Shown here: positions 48,878 to 57,216 of the stretch, piece by piece
Layout: every line of letters begins with the position of its first letter
How positions within the stretch are numbered: position 1 is the first letter of the stretch
Origin: Robiginitalea sp.
GTDB lineage: Bacteria > Bacteroidota > Bacteroidia > Flavobacteriales > Flavobacteriaceae
Reading direction: 5' to 3'
Assembly: GCA_024642005.1 (NCBI GenBank)
Contig: JAHECA010000013.1
Location: forward strand, 27,322-91,321
DNA: 64,000 nucleotides
Translations under genes and position numbers: made by a program
Notes under the pieces: model-generated
Seen by the model: the letters and a program-made list of their open reading frames with translations, nothing else
Database searches by the model: none
What the model was told of the DNA's origin: nothing

Positions 48878-50765
48878 AACTGCCGAAGCGATCTTACAGA
48901 AATACTGGGGGCACGAATCGTTTCGGGGTTCCCAGAAGGCAGTAATTGACGCAGTGCTCCAGGGGGATGACGTTATCGCCCTTATGCCTACTGGCGGGGG
49001 TAAATCGGTCTGCTACCAGGTGCCCGCCCTGCTGGGCAAAGGAATATGCCTGGTAGTTTCCCCCCTGGTGGCTCTGATGGAAGACCAGTTGTCGGCCCTC
49101 AAAGCCTTAGGGGTAAAGGCCCTGGGGCTATACGGCAGACTGTCTGAGGAAGACCTGCTGCGCAGGCTCGACAATGCGGTTTACGGGGGGTATAGCCTGT
49201 TGTACCTCTCTCCGGAGCGCCTGAGCCAGGACCTGGTGCTGCAGCATATCGCCCGTATGCAGGTAAGCCTCCTTGCCATAGACGAAGCACATTGCATTTC
49301 ACAGTGGGGGTACGACTTCAGGCCGGCCTACCTGCAATGTGCCCGCCTGCGCGAACTGCATCCGCAGGTGCCTTTAATAGCCCTTACCGCCACGGCCACG
49401 GCCGAAGTCCTCAGCGATATGACCGAATTGCTCGGGTTGGGGCAGGCGCAGATTTTCAAGGATTCCATCAAGCGGCCCAACCTGGTTTACGCCGTCCATC
49501 CTACTGAAGACAAGCGCCACCGGTTGGTAGACTATTTAAATCGGGAAACCGGGAGTGCCATTGTCTATGTGCGCACGCGGCGGGAAACCCTGGGCCTGTC
49601 GGAAGCCCTGGGCCGAAAAAATATATCGGCCGGCCACTTTCACGGAGGCCTGACCCAGAATGAGAAAAAGGCACACCTGCATGCCTGGCAAAGTGGCAAG
49701 ACACGGGTTATGGTGGCCACTAATGCCTTCGGGATGGGGATCGACAAAGCCGAGGTGCGGCTGGTCGTCCATTACGACATTCCGGAAACCATCGAACACT
49801 ATTTCCAGGAAGCCGGACGGGCGGGGCGCGACGGGGAACCGGCCCGGGCCATCCTGCTGTACGCCCCAACCGATCTGGCACGCAGCGCCGAGTACTTCCT
49901 GGGCAACCTGCCCTCGGTAGACGAGTTAATCACCGTTTACAGAAAGCTCTGCAACTATTTTCAGGTCGCCTATGGCGAACTGCCTGAAAAATCCTTCTCC
50001 TTTCGGCTGGAGGCATTCTGCGACACCTACAACCTGGGTGTTGCCAAAACCTTTAACGCCCTGGAACTGCTCGACCGGCACGGGGTGCTTACCCTGCTGC
50101 CCAATGCCCGGGCCGATACCCGTTTGCAATTCTTATGCAACAAGGCCGGGTTGTGGGCTTATCTCGACAAATATCCTGAAATGCGGGAAACCGTACAGGT
50201 ATTGTTGCGCACCTACGGCGGACTTTTCGATTTTGAAACGCCCATCCGACTCGATCGCATGAGCCGCAAACTCAATACGACAGAAGCCCGGCTCACCGGT
50301 CAATTGCAGCAACTGCAGCTCGACGGCCTGATTTCACTGGAACTCAACCTGGGCGATCTGGAAGTGTACTTCCTCCAACCCCGCGAAGATGCACAAACGG
50401 TGCACGCCTTCTCACGCCAGGTAAAGGTCCGGCAAGACCTGAAGCGAAAAAAGGTAGCGCAAATGGCCGACTTCCTGAAAAACGACCGATTTTGCCGGGA
50501 ACGCCAATTGATGGCCTATTTTTCGGAGAAAACCGACCGCAACTGCGGGAAATGTGATGTATGTTTGGCCGGCGGGCCAACGGAAGCTGAGCTCAGAGCC
50601 GTCCAGGTACGGGTTTTAAGAGAGCTGGCCACTGGTCCCAAAACCTCCCGGGAATTGTCTGCACGGGGCTGCGGGCCAGAAATGGCACTGCTCCGATGCC
50701 TGCAGCTCTTACTGGAAGATGATAAACTCCGGTTGGGCCCGAACAACGAATACATGCCGAAATGA
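48870..50765 (+). CDS. recQ: RecQ family ATP-dependent DNA helicase
   Basis: The 631-residue protein has RecQ helicase motifs: 'FRGSQKAVIDAVLQGDDVIA', 'MPTGGGKSVCYQVPALL', 'DEAHCISQWGYDFRPAY' and 'VATNAFGMGIDKAEVRLVVH', then 'QEAGRAGRDGEPA'. A zinc-binding Cys set follows ('FCRERQLMAYF', 'NCGKCDVC') with a winged-helix-like region. There is no HRDC domain at the C terminus, as in one of the RecQ types common in Bacteroidota. It unwinds DNA 3'-5' in recombination and repair. Its stop overlaps the fmt start by four bases (ATGA). Confidence 0.92.
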   Translation: MAETAEAILQKYWGHESFRGSQKAVIDAVLQGDDVIALMPTGGGKSVCYQVPALLGKGICLVVSPLVALMEDQLSALKALGVKALGLYGRLSEEDLLRRLDNAVYGGYSLLYLSPERLSQDLVLQHIARMQVSLLAIDEAHCISQWGYDFRPAYLQCARLRELHPQVPLIALTATATAEVLSDMTELLGLGQAQIFKDSIKRPNLVYAVHPTEDKRHRLVDYLNRETGSAIVYVRTRRETLGLSEALGRKNISAGHFHGGLTQNEKKAHLHAWQSGKTRVMVATNAFGMGIDKAEVRLVVHYDIPETIEHYFQEAGRAGRDGEPARAILLYAPTDLARSAEYFLGNLPSVDELITVYRKLCNYFQVAYGELPEKSFSFRLEAFCDTYNLGVAKTFNALELLDRHGVLTLLPNARADTRLQFLCNKAGLWAYLDKYPEMRETVQVLLRTYGGLFDFETPIRLDRMSRKLNTTEARLTGQLQQLQLDGLISLELNLGDLEVYFLQPREDAQTVHAFSRQVKVRQDLKRKKVAQMADFLKNDRFCRERQLMAYFSEKTDRNCGKCDVCLAGGPTEAELRAVQVRVLRELATGPKTSRELSARGCGPEMALLRCLQLLLEDDKLRLGPNNEYMPK

Positions 50766-51718
50766 ACGAATCGAGAGCCTTAAAAATTGCCTTTATGGGA
50801 ACGCCTGATTTCGCGGTGGCTTCGCTGCGCGCCCTGCTCGAAGCCGGGCTTCAGGTTGTCGCGGTGGTAACAGCTCCAGACCGGCCGGCAGGCCGTGGCC
50901 AAAAACTGCAAGCTTCGCCTGTAAAGGAATTCGCCAGGTCTGAGGGCATACCGGTGTTGCAACCGGTGAGGCTGAAAGACCCTGGCTTTCTGGAGGAGCT
51001 CCGGAATTTCGGTGTGAACCTGCAGGTGGTGGTGGCCTTCCGGATGCTGCCTCAGGAAGTCTGGGCCCTGCCCGAATACGGTACCTTTAACCTGCATGCT
51101 TCCCTCTTGCCCGATTACCGGGGGGCAGCCCCAATAAACTGGGCGCTCATTAACGGGGAGGCAGAAACCGGGGTTACCACTTTTTTTATAGACGAGAAGA
51201 TCGATACCGGGCAAATCATCCAACAGCGCCGATTGCCCATAGACCCCAAAGAAACGGCGGGTGAATTGCACGATCGGCTCATGGCCCTGGGGGCGGTCCT
51301 TGTGGTCGAAACCGCCCGGGCCATTGCACAGGGTCCCGTTCAGACAGTTGCCCAGAAACACCTGACAACCGACAAGTCAGCCCCGAAACTCTTCCGTGAA
51401 ACCTGCCGGATAGACTGGGACCGCCCGGCACGCCAGGTGTTCAATTTCATTCGCGGGTTGAGCCCTTACCCGGCAGCCTGGACCGAACTGGAAAATGATG
51501 GGGCAGCCTTACAGGTAAAAATCTACGCCGCCGCGGAAACCCACAGGCCCGCGCAGGGGCCTCCCGGAACCCTGTTGGCGGCCAACCGTGCCCTTTCGGT
51601 AAACACTGCAGATAAGATGCTGGAATTGAAAGTTTTGCAGCTTGAAGGCAAAAAAAGGATGCCCATAGCCGACTTGTTGAATGGGCTGCAGCTCAGCAAA
51701 TCTTCCCACTTTCGCTGA
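50762..51718 (+). CDS. fmt: Methionyl-tRNA formyltransferase
   Basis: The 318-residue enzyme has the formyltransferase domain with 'IAFMGTPDFAVASLRALLEA', the 10-formyl-THF binding and catalytic segment 'FNLHASLLPDYRGAAPINWA' (Asn, His) and 'GVTTFFIDEKIDTGQIIQQ'. A C-terminal tRNA-binding barrel (about 210-315) follows. It formylates Met-tRNA(fMet) for translation initiation. ATGA overlap with recQ points to coupled translation. Confidence 0.94.
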   Translation: MNESRALKIAFMGTPDFAVASLRALLEAGLQVVAVVTAPDRPAGRGQKLQASPVKEFARSEGIPVLQPVRLKDPGFLEELRNFGVNLQVVVAFRMLPQEVWALPEYGTFNLHASLLPDYRGAAPINWALINGEAETGVTTFFIDEKIDTGQIIQQRRLPIDPKETAGELHDRLMALGAVLVVETARAIAQGPVQTVAQKHLTTDKSAPKLFRETCRIDWDRPARQVFNFIRGLSPYPAAWTELENDGAALQVKIYAAAETHRPAQGPPGTLLAANRALSVNTADKMLELKVLQLEGKKRMPIADLLNGLQLSKSSHFR

Positions 51719-51821
51719 AACCCCGTAGGCACGGGCGATTGCGCAGGGCCTTCGAAATTTCTCACTTTATCAACAAACCTCCGAAGTTATCAACAAAAAC
51801 GGCGATTTCCCCCGGTTTTAC

Positions 51822-51851
51822 TTGCGTCAACGGCAAATCCGTATAATTTTG
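51822..51851 (+). promoter_or_regulatory. Promoter of the HU gene
   Basis: TTG (51822-51824), a 19-base spacer and TAATTTTG (51844-51851) match the consensus well, 45 bases before the ATG. Confidence 0.65.
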
Positions 51852-51895
51852 TTTGAGCTTTGCAATATGTATAACACCAATAACGCAATTACATT

Positions 51896-52168
51896 ATGAA
51901 CAAAACAGAATTAATCGATGCCATGGCCGCCGATGCCGGTATCACTAAAGCTGCTGCCAAAAAGGCCCTTGAGTCTTTCCTTGGTAACGTACAGAAATCT
52001 CTTAAGAAAGGCAATCGCGTTTCTCTGGTTGGATTCGGCTCCTGGTCAGTTTCCAAAAGAAATGCCCGCGAGGGAAGAAACCCTTCTACCGGTAAGACTA
52101 TCAAGATTCCGGCTAAAAAGGTTGTTAAGTTCAAAGCCGGTTCAGATCTGGGCCACGCTGTGAACTAA
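51896..52168 (+). CDS. HU family DNA-binding protein
   Basis: The 90-residue protein is a standard HU: 'MNKTELIDAMAADAGITKAA', 'VSLVGFGSWSVSKRNAREGR' and 'NPSTGKTIKIPAKKVVKFKA'. It dimerises and bends DNA without sequence specificity, compacting the nucleoid. The codon use is that of a highly expressed gene. It has its own strong promoter and terminator, so it is transcribed alone. Confidence 0.95.
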   Translation: MNKTELIDAMAADAGITKAAAKKALESFLGNVQKSLKKGNRVSLVGFGSWSVSKRNAREGRNPSTGKTIKIPAKKVVKFKAGSDLGHAVN

Positions 52169-52200
52169 ACAGGACCAAAGGTCCTATCTTAATATACTGT

Positions 52201-52234
52201 GCAGCCCCGGCCCCTGGCCGGGGCTGCCTTTTTT
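52201..52234 (+). terminator. Terminator of the HU gene
   Basis: GCAGCCCCGGCC and GGCCGGGGCTGC form a perfect 12-bp stem with a CCT loop, followed by a T run. Confidence 0.92.
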
Positions 52235-52295
52235 CCCCTGTTTTGATTTTTGTGGGATTTATTCTATTTTTAATTTAACCGGAAAGATTCTCCAC

Positions 52296-52856
52296 ATGCT
52301 CGGCGTCGAACCCAAGAAAGGTAAGCTCCTTATAGCAGAACCATCCCTTACGGGCGATGTATCCTTCAATCGCTCCGTGGTTTTGCTGGCCGAACACAAT
52401 TCGGAAGGGTCGGTGGGCTTTATCCTCAACAAACCCCTCGACTACAGCATGAACGAGCTGGTCGAAGAAATCATGGTCCCCTTCCCGGTTTTCAACGGCG
52501 GGCCCGTAGAACAAGACAACCTGTATTTCATACACAAGGTTCCCCACCTCATAGGCAATTCGATAGAGATCTCAGACGGCATCTATTGGGGAGGCGATTT
52601 TGAGGCCACCGTTGCCCTGATCAACCAGGAAAAGATTACGCAGAACGATATCCGGTTTTTCCTGGGTTATTCCGGCTGGGCTTCCCTTCAGCTCGATCAG
52701 GAATTGCATTCGAAATCATGGATTGTGGTATCCAACCAATACGAAAGCGACATCATCCAGAAATCGACCCAGGCCTTCTGGCGCGAAAAAATGATGGAGT
52801 TGGGAGGCGATTATCTGCTCTGGTCCAACGCTCCCGAGAACCCAAGCCTTAACTAG
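52296..52856 (+). CDS. YqgE/AlgH family protein
   Basis: The 186-residue protein matches UPF0301 (YqgE/AlgH): 'GKLLIAEPSLTGDVSFNRSV', 'VLLAEHNSEGSVGFILNKPL', 'VFNGGPVEQDNLYFIHKV' and 'FFLGYSGWASLQLDQEL'. The fold is known but the activity is not. It converges with the class IV aminotransferase-like gene and overlaps it by eight bases; these two neighbours are commonly linked in flavobacteria. Confidence 0.92.
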   Translation: MLGVEPKKGKLLIAEPSLTGDVSFNRSVVLLAEHNSEGSVGFILNKPLDYSMNELVEEIMVPFPVFNGGPVEQDNLYFIHKVPHLIGNSIEISDGIYWGGDFEATVALINQEKITQNDIRFFLGYSGWASLQLDQELHSKSWIVVSNQYESDIIQKSTQAFWREKMMELGGDYLLWSNAPENPSLN

Positions 52857-53703
52857 TCCCCTCAGCCTTTACCGCATCGTTGAGCAGGCTGGCAACATGC
52901 CTTGCTGCTTCTGTACCAAACCGTGCCTTTTTGTAATCGGTAACGGGCCTTATCCCGTGCAGCACTGAGCTGGTGAAGAGTTCGTCTGCCTGCTGCAGCT
53001 CGAAGGGCGAGACCGCCCGCTCTTCCCAGGTATAGGATTTAGCTGTCCGGCCCAGCCTCAGGATTTGTTTGCGCAATACCCCGTTTCTGCAGCCGCTGTC
53101 GGCCGGGGGTGTTACCAGGTGGTCGCCGAACTTTACAAAAAGGTTCCCGTCCAGGGCATCGCAGACCTCTTTGCGCTCATTGAGAAAAAGACAAGTCTGC
53201 AAGTCGTTTTCTGCCGCATAGATACTCCCCAGCACCCGTATTGGGCAGGCTGCCAGCGGCAGGGCCGACAGGCCGTCAGCGTAAAGAGAATAATCCCTGA
53301 AAATGTCAGCGCGGCTTTCGGTAGCCGGCAGCTGGAAATCGGCAGTTTCCAAAGCAGCCGCATCGAGTATATAGTCAATCTCAAGCGTGCAGGGCGCCAG
53401 GGTGGTTCCCGGTTTGCGAAAGACGGTTAACCCCAGGGCTGCAGGGCGATCTGACAAGCCGGCTGCCTCCAGGGTCTTGCGCATTTCGGCCTCCAGAAAT
53501 TCCATGCTGAAGTTCATGGGGATTTCCATGCGAAGCTGCCGCATGGCCGCCATAAATGCGAAATAGTGGTCTTCCCAGAAGAGCAGGGCGTTTCCGGTGA
53601 ATCTGACGGTGTCGCTCAGGGCATCGCCGTAGCGGAGTCCGCGGTTGGTGTGGTTCAGGAAGTGGGAAGCGGCGGGTAAGAGGTCGCCGTTGTAATTGAC
53701 CAT
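52849..53703 (-). CDS. Class IV aminotransferase-fold protein lacking the PLP lysine
   Basis: The 284-residue protein aligns with class IV (BCAT/ADC-lyase-like) enzymes of flavobacteria: 'FLNHTNRGLRYGDALSDTVR', 'VLGSIYAAENDLQTCLFLN', 'EVCDALDGNLFVKFGDHLVT' and 'GCRNGVLRKQIL'. In family members the PLP Schiff-base Lys sits 11 residues before 'GSIYA' in a segment like 'LSSIKTTNK'. Here that segment reads 'LSALPLAACPIRV', with Pro at the Lys position. The usual 'YGDxxFET' is 'YGDALSDT'. It is therefore unlikely to be a normal transaminase, yet the frame is intact. The start overlaps nothing; the 3' end overlaps the YqgE gene. Confidence 0.82.
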   Translation of the reverse strand: MVNYNGDLLPAASHFLNHTNRGLRYGDALSDTVRFTGNALLFWEDHYFAFMAAMRQLRMEIPMNFSMEFLEAEMRKTLEAAGLSDRPAALGLTVFRKPGTTLAPCTLEIDYILDAAALETADFQLPATESRADIFRDYSLYADGLSALPLAACPIRVLGSIYAAENDLQTCLFLNERKEVCDALDGNLFVKFGDHLVTPPADSGCRNGVLRKQILRLGRTAKSYTWEERAVSPFELQQADELFTSSVLHGIRPVTDYKKARFGTEAARHVASLLNDAVKAEGTS

Positions 53704-53750
53704 AAAAAGAGCCTTGGTTCCAGGGCCAAAGATACTACTTCCCCGACTGA

Positions 53751-54134
53751 TCAGGTAGAGCCCAGAACCTGCTTCAGGTCTGAAACCTGGTTAGCCCAGA
53801 GCATCTTGGCTTCTTCTACCTCGTCAGAGTCGGCAAAATCGGTAATGAAAAGGGAAACGTCGCTGGTTATTTCATCAACCAGGATACGCATTTCGAAATA
53901 GGTGTCAGGCGTAGCCGATTCCCAGGCGAAGCGCACGAATTCGTCCGACTTCCGCTTGAGCAGGCGAGCCACCTCTTCGGCACCTTCCCAGATAAAGGTA
54001 AAGCGTTCCCCCCTGGAATTCACATTGTCTGCAAACCATTCCGACAGACCTGAAGGGGTGGCGAGATACTGATAGAGCAGCTGGGGAGAAGATTGGATCA
54101 CAAATTCAATTTCGAATTTTACTTTCTCGGGCAT
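53751..54134 (-). CDS. START-like/AHSA1-like domain protein
   Basis: The protein, 127 residues from the ATG at 54134, begins 'MPEKVKFEIEFVIQSSPQLL' and continues 'YQYLATPSGLSEWFADNVNS', 'RFTFIWEGAEEVARLLKRKS' and 'YFEMRILVDEITSDVSLFIT'. This is the START-like fold with the AHSA1-type 'GLSEWFAD' motif. Ligand-binding or Hsp90-cochaperone-like roles are known in the superfamily, but none is established for this flavobacterial group. A nine-codon longer form is possible. It is followed 47 bases later by the aminotransferase-like gene on the same strand. Confidence 0.85.
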   Translation of the reverse strand: MPEKVKFEIEFVIQSSPQLLYQYLATPSGLSEWFADNVNSRGERFTFIWEGAEEVARLLKRKSDEFVRFAWESATPDTYFEMRILVDEITSDVSLFITDFADSDEVEEAKMLWANQVSDLKQVLGST

Positions 54135-54221
54135 ACTGCTTGGCTGTTTACTTGCGGGCAATATATAGATTTATGGATGATAAAAAAATTATTGGGAAAA
54201 ATCTTTTTTGGCCCGTGAATC

Positions 54222-54252
54222 TTGGCTGCACCGGAATTAAAAGTTATATTTG
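54222..54252 (+). promoter_or_regulatory. Promoter of tRNA-Met
   Basis: TTG (54222-54224), a 20-base spacer and TATATTTG (54245-54252) match the consensus, 20 bases before the tRNA. Confidence 0.75.
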
Positions 54253-54272
54253 CAGCCGTTTTTCCACCACAT

Positions 54273-54346
54273 GGCGAGGTAGCTCAGGTGGTTAGAGCGC
54301 AGGATTCATAACCCTGAGGTCGGGGGTTCAATTCCCCCCCTCGCTA
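54273..54346 (+). tRNA. tRNA-Met (CAU anticodon), elongator type
   Basis: The 74-base gene has acceptor GGCGAGG/CCTCGCT (G-T at the first pair), D arm GCTC...GAGC, anticodon loop TTCATAA and T arm GGGGG-TTCAATT-CCCCC. The first pair and the lack of three G-C pairs in the anticodon stem argue against the initiator. CCA is not encoded. A lysidine-modified isoleucine tRNA also has CAU, but the overall sequence looks like elongator Met. Confidence 0.88.
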
Positions 54347-54354
54347 CAAGTGCT

Positions 54355-54380
54355 AACCGCTCCCATGGAGCGGTTTTTTT
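54355..54380 (+). terminator. Terminator of tRNA-Met
   Basis: AACCGCTCC and GGAGCGGTT form a 9-bp stem with a CAT loop, followed by a T run. Confidence 0.9.
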
Positions 54381-54445
54381 AATGTCTTTCCCTAAGTCGG
54401 TTGCCATCAAACAAAGATGTGTTATTTTTAGGAAAAGCGAGCGCC

Positions 54446-56362
54446 ATGAGCAACCTCATCTCGGAACGGGTAGCCGATTTTTTGCGGCGATACCCGCCCT
54501 TTGAAGAGCTGACCGCCCTTGACCTTGAACGCCTTTCCCTCGAAGTGGAAATCATGTATAAGGAAAAGGGTGGGTATGTGTTCCGGGAAGGCGAAGACAC
54601 CCACCCACACTTCTATGTGGTCAACAAAGGCGCGGTAGACCTGAGGCGGACCGAGACAGGTGAAATGGTGGATATTTGTGATGAGGGCGATATATTCGGG
54701 CTCAGGCCCCTGATGGCAGGCGACCAGTATAGGCTCGAAGCACGGGCTCGGGAAGAGAGCATCCTTTACGCCATTCCCATTGAAAGCTTCCGGCCCTATG
54801 TTACAACCTATGAGGAGGTGGGCAATTTTCTCATCGAAAGCTTTGCCTCCAACACGCGCAACCCCTATTCTAAAGAGCATGCCGGGGTTTTGGTTTCGGG
54901 TGAGGCAGTGGCAGCCAAACGTGCCCCGGCCCGCTTTTCAGAGCTGCTGCCGGTAATACCAACCAAACGAATCGTCAGCTGCAACCCCGAAACGCCCGTA
55001 TGGGAGGTGGCGGCCCTGATGACTGAAAAAAATGTCGGTTCGGTCTTAATTCTCAAGGAAGGGCTGCCGGTGGGGATCATAACCGACAAAGACCTTCGAA
55101 ATCAGGTAGTGGTGGGCAGGCATCCTATTTCGGCACCCGCCTCCGAGGTGATGACCCATCCGGTGCTAACCTATCCACAGCGCCTGACCATTACCCAGGC
55201 CCAGCTGGCTATGATGAAACACGACATCAGCCACCTCTGCCTTACTGAAGACGGCACGCCCGACAGCCCGGTTACAGGTATCCTCACCAAATACGACCTG
55301 ATGCTGGCCCTGGGGAATAACCCCGAGGTACTCATGCGGGCCATCAAGCGGACACGCAAAATCAAATCGCTCAAGCCTTTACGGGGCCAGATTGCCCATT
55401 TGCTGCAAGGGTACCTGGAGCACAACCTGCCCATGTCCATTGTGATGAAAATCATTACCGAGCTCAACGACGCATGTGTAAAACGGGTTATTGCGCTCTC
55501 CCTCAAAAAGGAAGGCCCGGCCCCTGTAGGCTTTGCCTGGCTATCCATGGGCAGTCAGGGACGAGGGGAACAGCTCCTCCAGACCGACCAGGATAACGCT
55601 CTCGTCTTCGAGCCTGTCGCAGCCCAAAAGCTTGAGGCAACCAGGTCTTATTTCCTGAACCTGGCCGAACGGGTAACGCGGGGGTTGCGCAGCATAGGTT
55701 TTGAGTACTGCCCGGCCGACATGATGGCCTCCAACCCGGAGTGGTGCCTGAGCCTGGATGCCTGGAAGGAGAAGGTAGGCGGGTGGATTCAAAACCCTGG
55801 GGCAGACCAGGTATTGCTCTCTTCCATCTTTTTTGACTACAACCTGACCTACGGCAAGTCAGAGCCGGTGCGCGAGCTCTCCGAATTTATTTTCGAGCAG
55901 GTGGGGGAACATCCTGCCTTTTGCGGGCACCTGGCCAGCGGAGCCCTTCAGAACCCCTCCCCTACGGGGTTTTTCAGGCAGTTCCTGGTAGAGCAGGACG
56001 GAAAACACAAAGACTTTTTCGACATCAAAAAGCGCGCCCTTATGCCGCTTACCGATGCAGCCCGGGTGCTGATTCTCTCGCACCGTATCAAAGGAATCAA
56101 TGGCACGGCCGAGCGCTTCGAGAAGCTGGCCGAGCTGGAGCCCAACAACAGGGAATTGTTTCTCTCCTGCTCCTACGCAACCAAGGCCCTGCTGAAATTT
56201 CGCACGAAACAGGGCCTGCGCCACGGCGACTCGGGCCGGTTTATTGCCCTCGATGGCCTGAGCAAGGAAGAAAAGGTGAAGCTCAAACGCACGTTCAAAA
56301 CCATCAAGGAAGTGCAGGAACTCCTGGCCATACGCTTCAAAATTGCCACTTTCCCGATATGA
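54446..56362 (+). CDS. Cyclic-nucleotide-binding / CBS / DUF294 nucleotidyltransferase-like protein
   Basis: The 638-residue protein (ATG at 54446) combines a cNMP-binding domain (about 10-130; 'GGYVFREGEDTHPHFYVVNK'), two CBS domains (about 165-285; 'NVGSVLILKEGLPVGIITDK') and a DUF294 nucleotidyltransferase domain (about 315-450) with 'GSQGRGEQLLQTDQDN', the GS and DxD-like motif of the GlnD/NTase superfamily. A helical DUF294 C-terminal domain follows (about 480-625). It probably senses cAMP and adenosine nucleotides and may modify a protein, but the target is unknown. The start overlaps nothing, and the stop overlaps a DnaQ-like exonuclease by four bases. Confidence 0.9.
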   Translation: MSNLISERVADFLRRYPPFEELTALDLERLSLEVEIMYKEKGGYVFREGEDTHPHFYVVNKGAVDLRRTETGEMVDICDEGDIFGLRPLMAGDQYRLEARAREESILYAIPIESFRPYVTTYEEVGNFLIESFASNTRNPYSKEHAGVLVSGEAVAAKRAPARFSELLPVIPTKRIVSCNPETPVWEVAALMTEKNVGSVLILKEGLPVGIITDKDLRNQVVVGRHPISAPASEVMTHPVLTYPQRLTITQAQLAMMKHDISHLCLTEDGTPDSPVTGILTKYDLMLALGNNPEVLMRAIKRTRKIKSLKPLRGQIAHLLQGYLEHNLPMSIVMKIITELNDACVKRVIALSLKKEGPAPVGFAWLSMGSQGRGEQLLQTDQDNALVFEPVAAQKLEATRSYFLNLAERVTRGLRSIGFEYCPADMMASNPEWCLSLDAWKEKVGGWIQNPGADQVLLSSIFFDYNLTYGKSEPVRELSEFIFEQVGEHPAFCGHLASGALQNPSPTGFFRQFLVEQDGKHKDFFDIKKRALMPLTDAARVLILSHRIKGINGTAERFEKLAELEPNNRELFLSCSYATKALLKFRTKQGLRHGDSGRFIALDGLSKEEKVKLKRTFKTIKEVQELLAIRFKIATFPI

Positions 56363-57033
56363 AGAGCAAGGCGAACAAAGGGGGGAGTCGCTGGAACCCG
56401 GCCCGTTGGTGGACTGCCCGCTCCCGGCCTGACGAAGAAGACAAACCGCTTGAAGCACTCCGCTTTGTGGTTTTGGATACAGAAACCACCGGCCTTGACC
56501 CCGAGCGCGACCGCATGCTGAGCATCGGGGCGGTGCGGGTACACGGGGGGCGTATTTTGGTTAAGGAGGCCCTGGAGCTGTACCTGCAACAGGAACACTT
56601 CAACCGCAAATCGGTACCCATACATGGCATTTTAAGGGAAGGCACCCACCCCCGTATCGCGGAGGCCGAGGCCCTGCGCCTGCTTACCGATTATACGGGA
56701 GATTCCCTGATTGTGGGGCACCACATCAATTTTGACAAAGCCATTCTGCAACGGGGGCTTTATCGCCAGGGCATGCAACCCCTTCGCAATACCTGCCTCG
56801 ACACCGGCCTGCTCTACCAAAATACGCTCCTTAAAACACCGCTTTTGCGCAAAAAGGAATTTTACAGCCTCGACGATTTGGCCCGGCGCTTTGACCTTCC
56901 CCGCACCGATCGCCATACAGCCCTGGGAGATGCCTACCTAACCGCCATGGCCCTGCTGCACATCCTCGACCTGCTCAAAGGGAAAGGCATCCACACACGG
57001 AAGCAACTCCTGAAGGCCGGCAGGGTCGGATAA
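56359..57033 (+). CDS. DnaQ-like 3'-5' exonuclease
   Basis: The 224-residue protein shows the DEDDh exonuclease motifs: 'FVVLDTETTGLDPERDRMLS' (Exo I), 'IVGHHINFDKAILQRGL' (Exo II) and 'RHTALGDAYLTAMALL' (Exo III His and Asp). It resembles the PolIII epsilon subunit. The ATG overlaps the upstream stop as ATGA, so translation is coupled. This pairing of DUF294/CBS/cNMP protein with a DnaQ-like exonuclease is seen in many bacteria. A longer upstream frame exists but lies inside the preceding gene in another reading frame. Confidence 0.9.
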   Translation: MKSKANKGGSRWNPARWWTARSRPDEEDKPLEALRFVVLDTETTGLDPERDRMLSIGAVRVHGGRILVKEALELYLQQEHFNRKSVPIHGILREGTHPRIAEAEALRLLTDYTGDSLIVGHHINFDKAILQRGLYRQGMQPLRNTCLDTGLLYQNTLLKTPLLRKKEFYSLDDLARRFDLPRTDRHTALGDAYLTAMALLHILDLLKGKGIHTRKQLLKAGRVG

Positions 57034-57164
57034 CCACCCGACGGGTGTTTTTCATCGAAAAAATCAATCCCTTTGTCCGATTCTTAGGGGGAATGCCTAG
57101 TTTTAAATTTCGAGATCTTACAACCCCGATACCCCAAATATCAGCGCTTGCCCTGATAGAAACA

Positions 57165-57204
57165 GCCGCCCGGAACCGAAGTGGATTCCGGGCGGCCGTT
57201 TTTT
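57165..57204 (+). terminator. Terminator of the cNMP/CBS-exonuclease operon
   Basis: GCCGCCCGGAA and TTCCGGGCGGC form an 11-bp stem with a 10-base loop, followed by a six-T run. Confidence 0.88.
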
Positions 57205-57216
57205 GGAGCTTTTATT

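Noticed and set aside
55921..56358. An in-frame upstream extension of the DnaQ-like exonuclease
   Set aside because: The extension lies wholly inside the DUF294 gene in another frame. The ATGA overlap gives the natural start at 56359.
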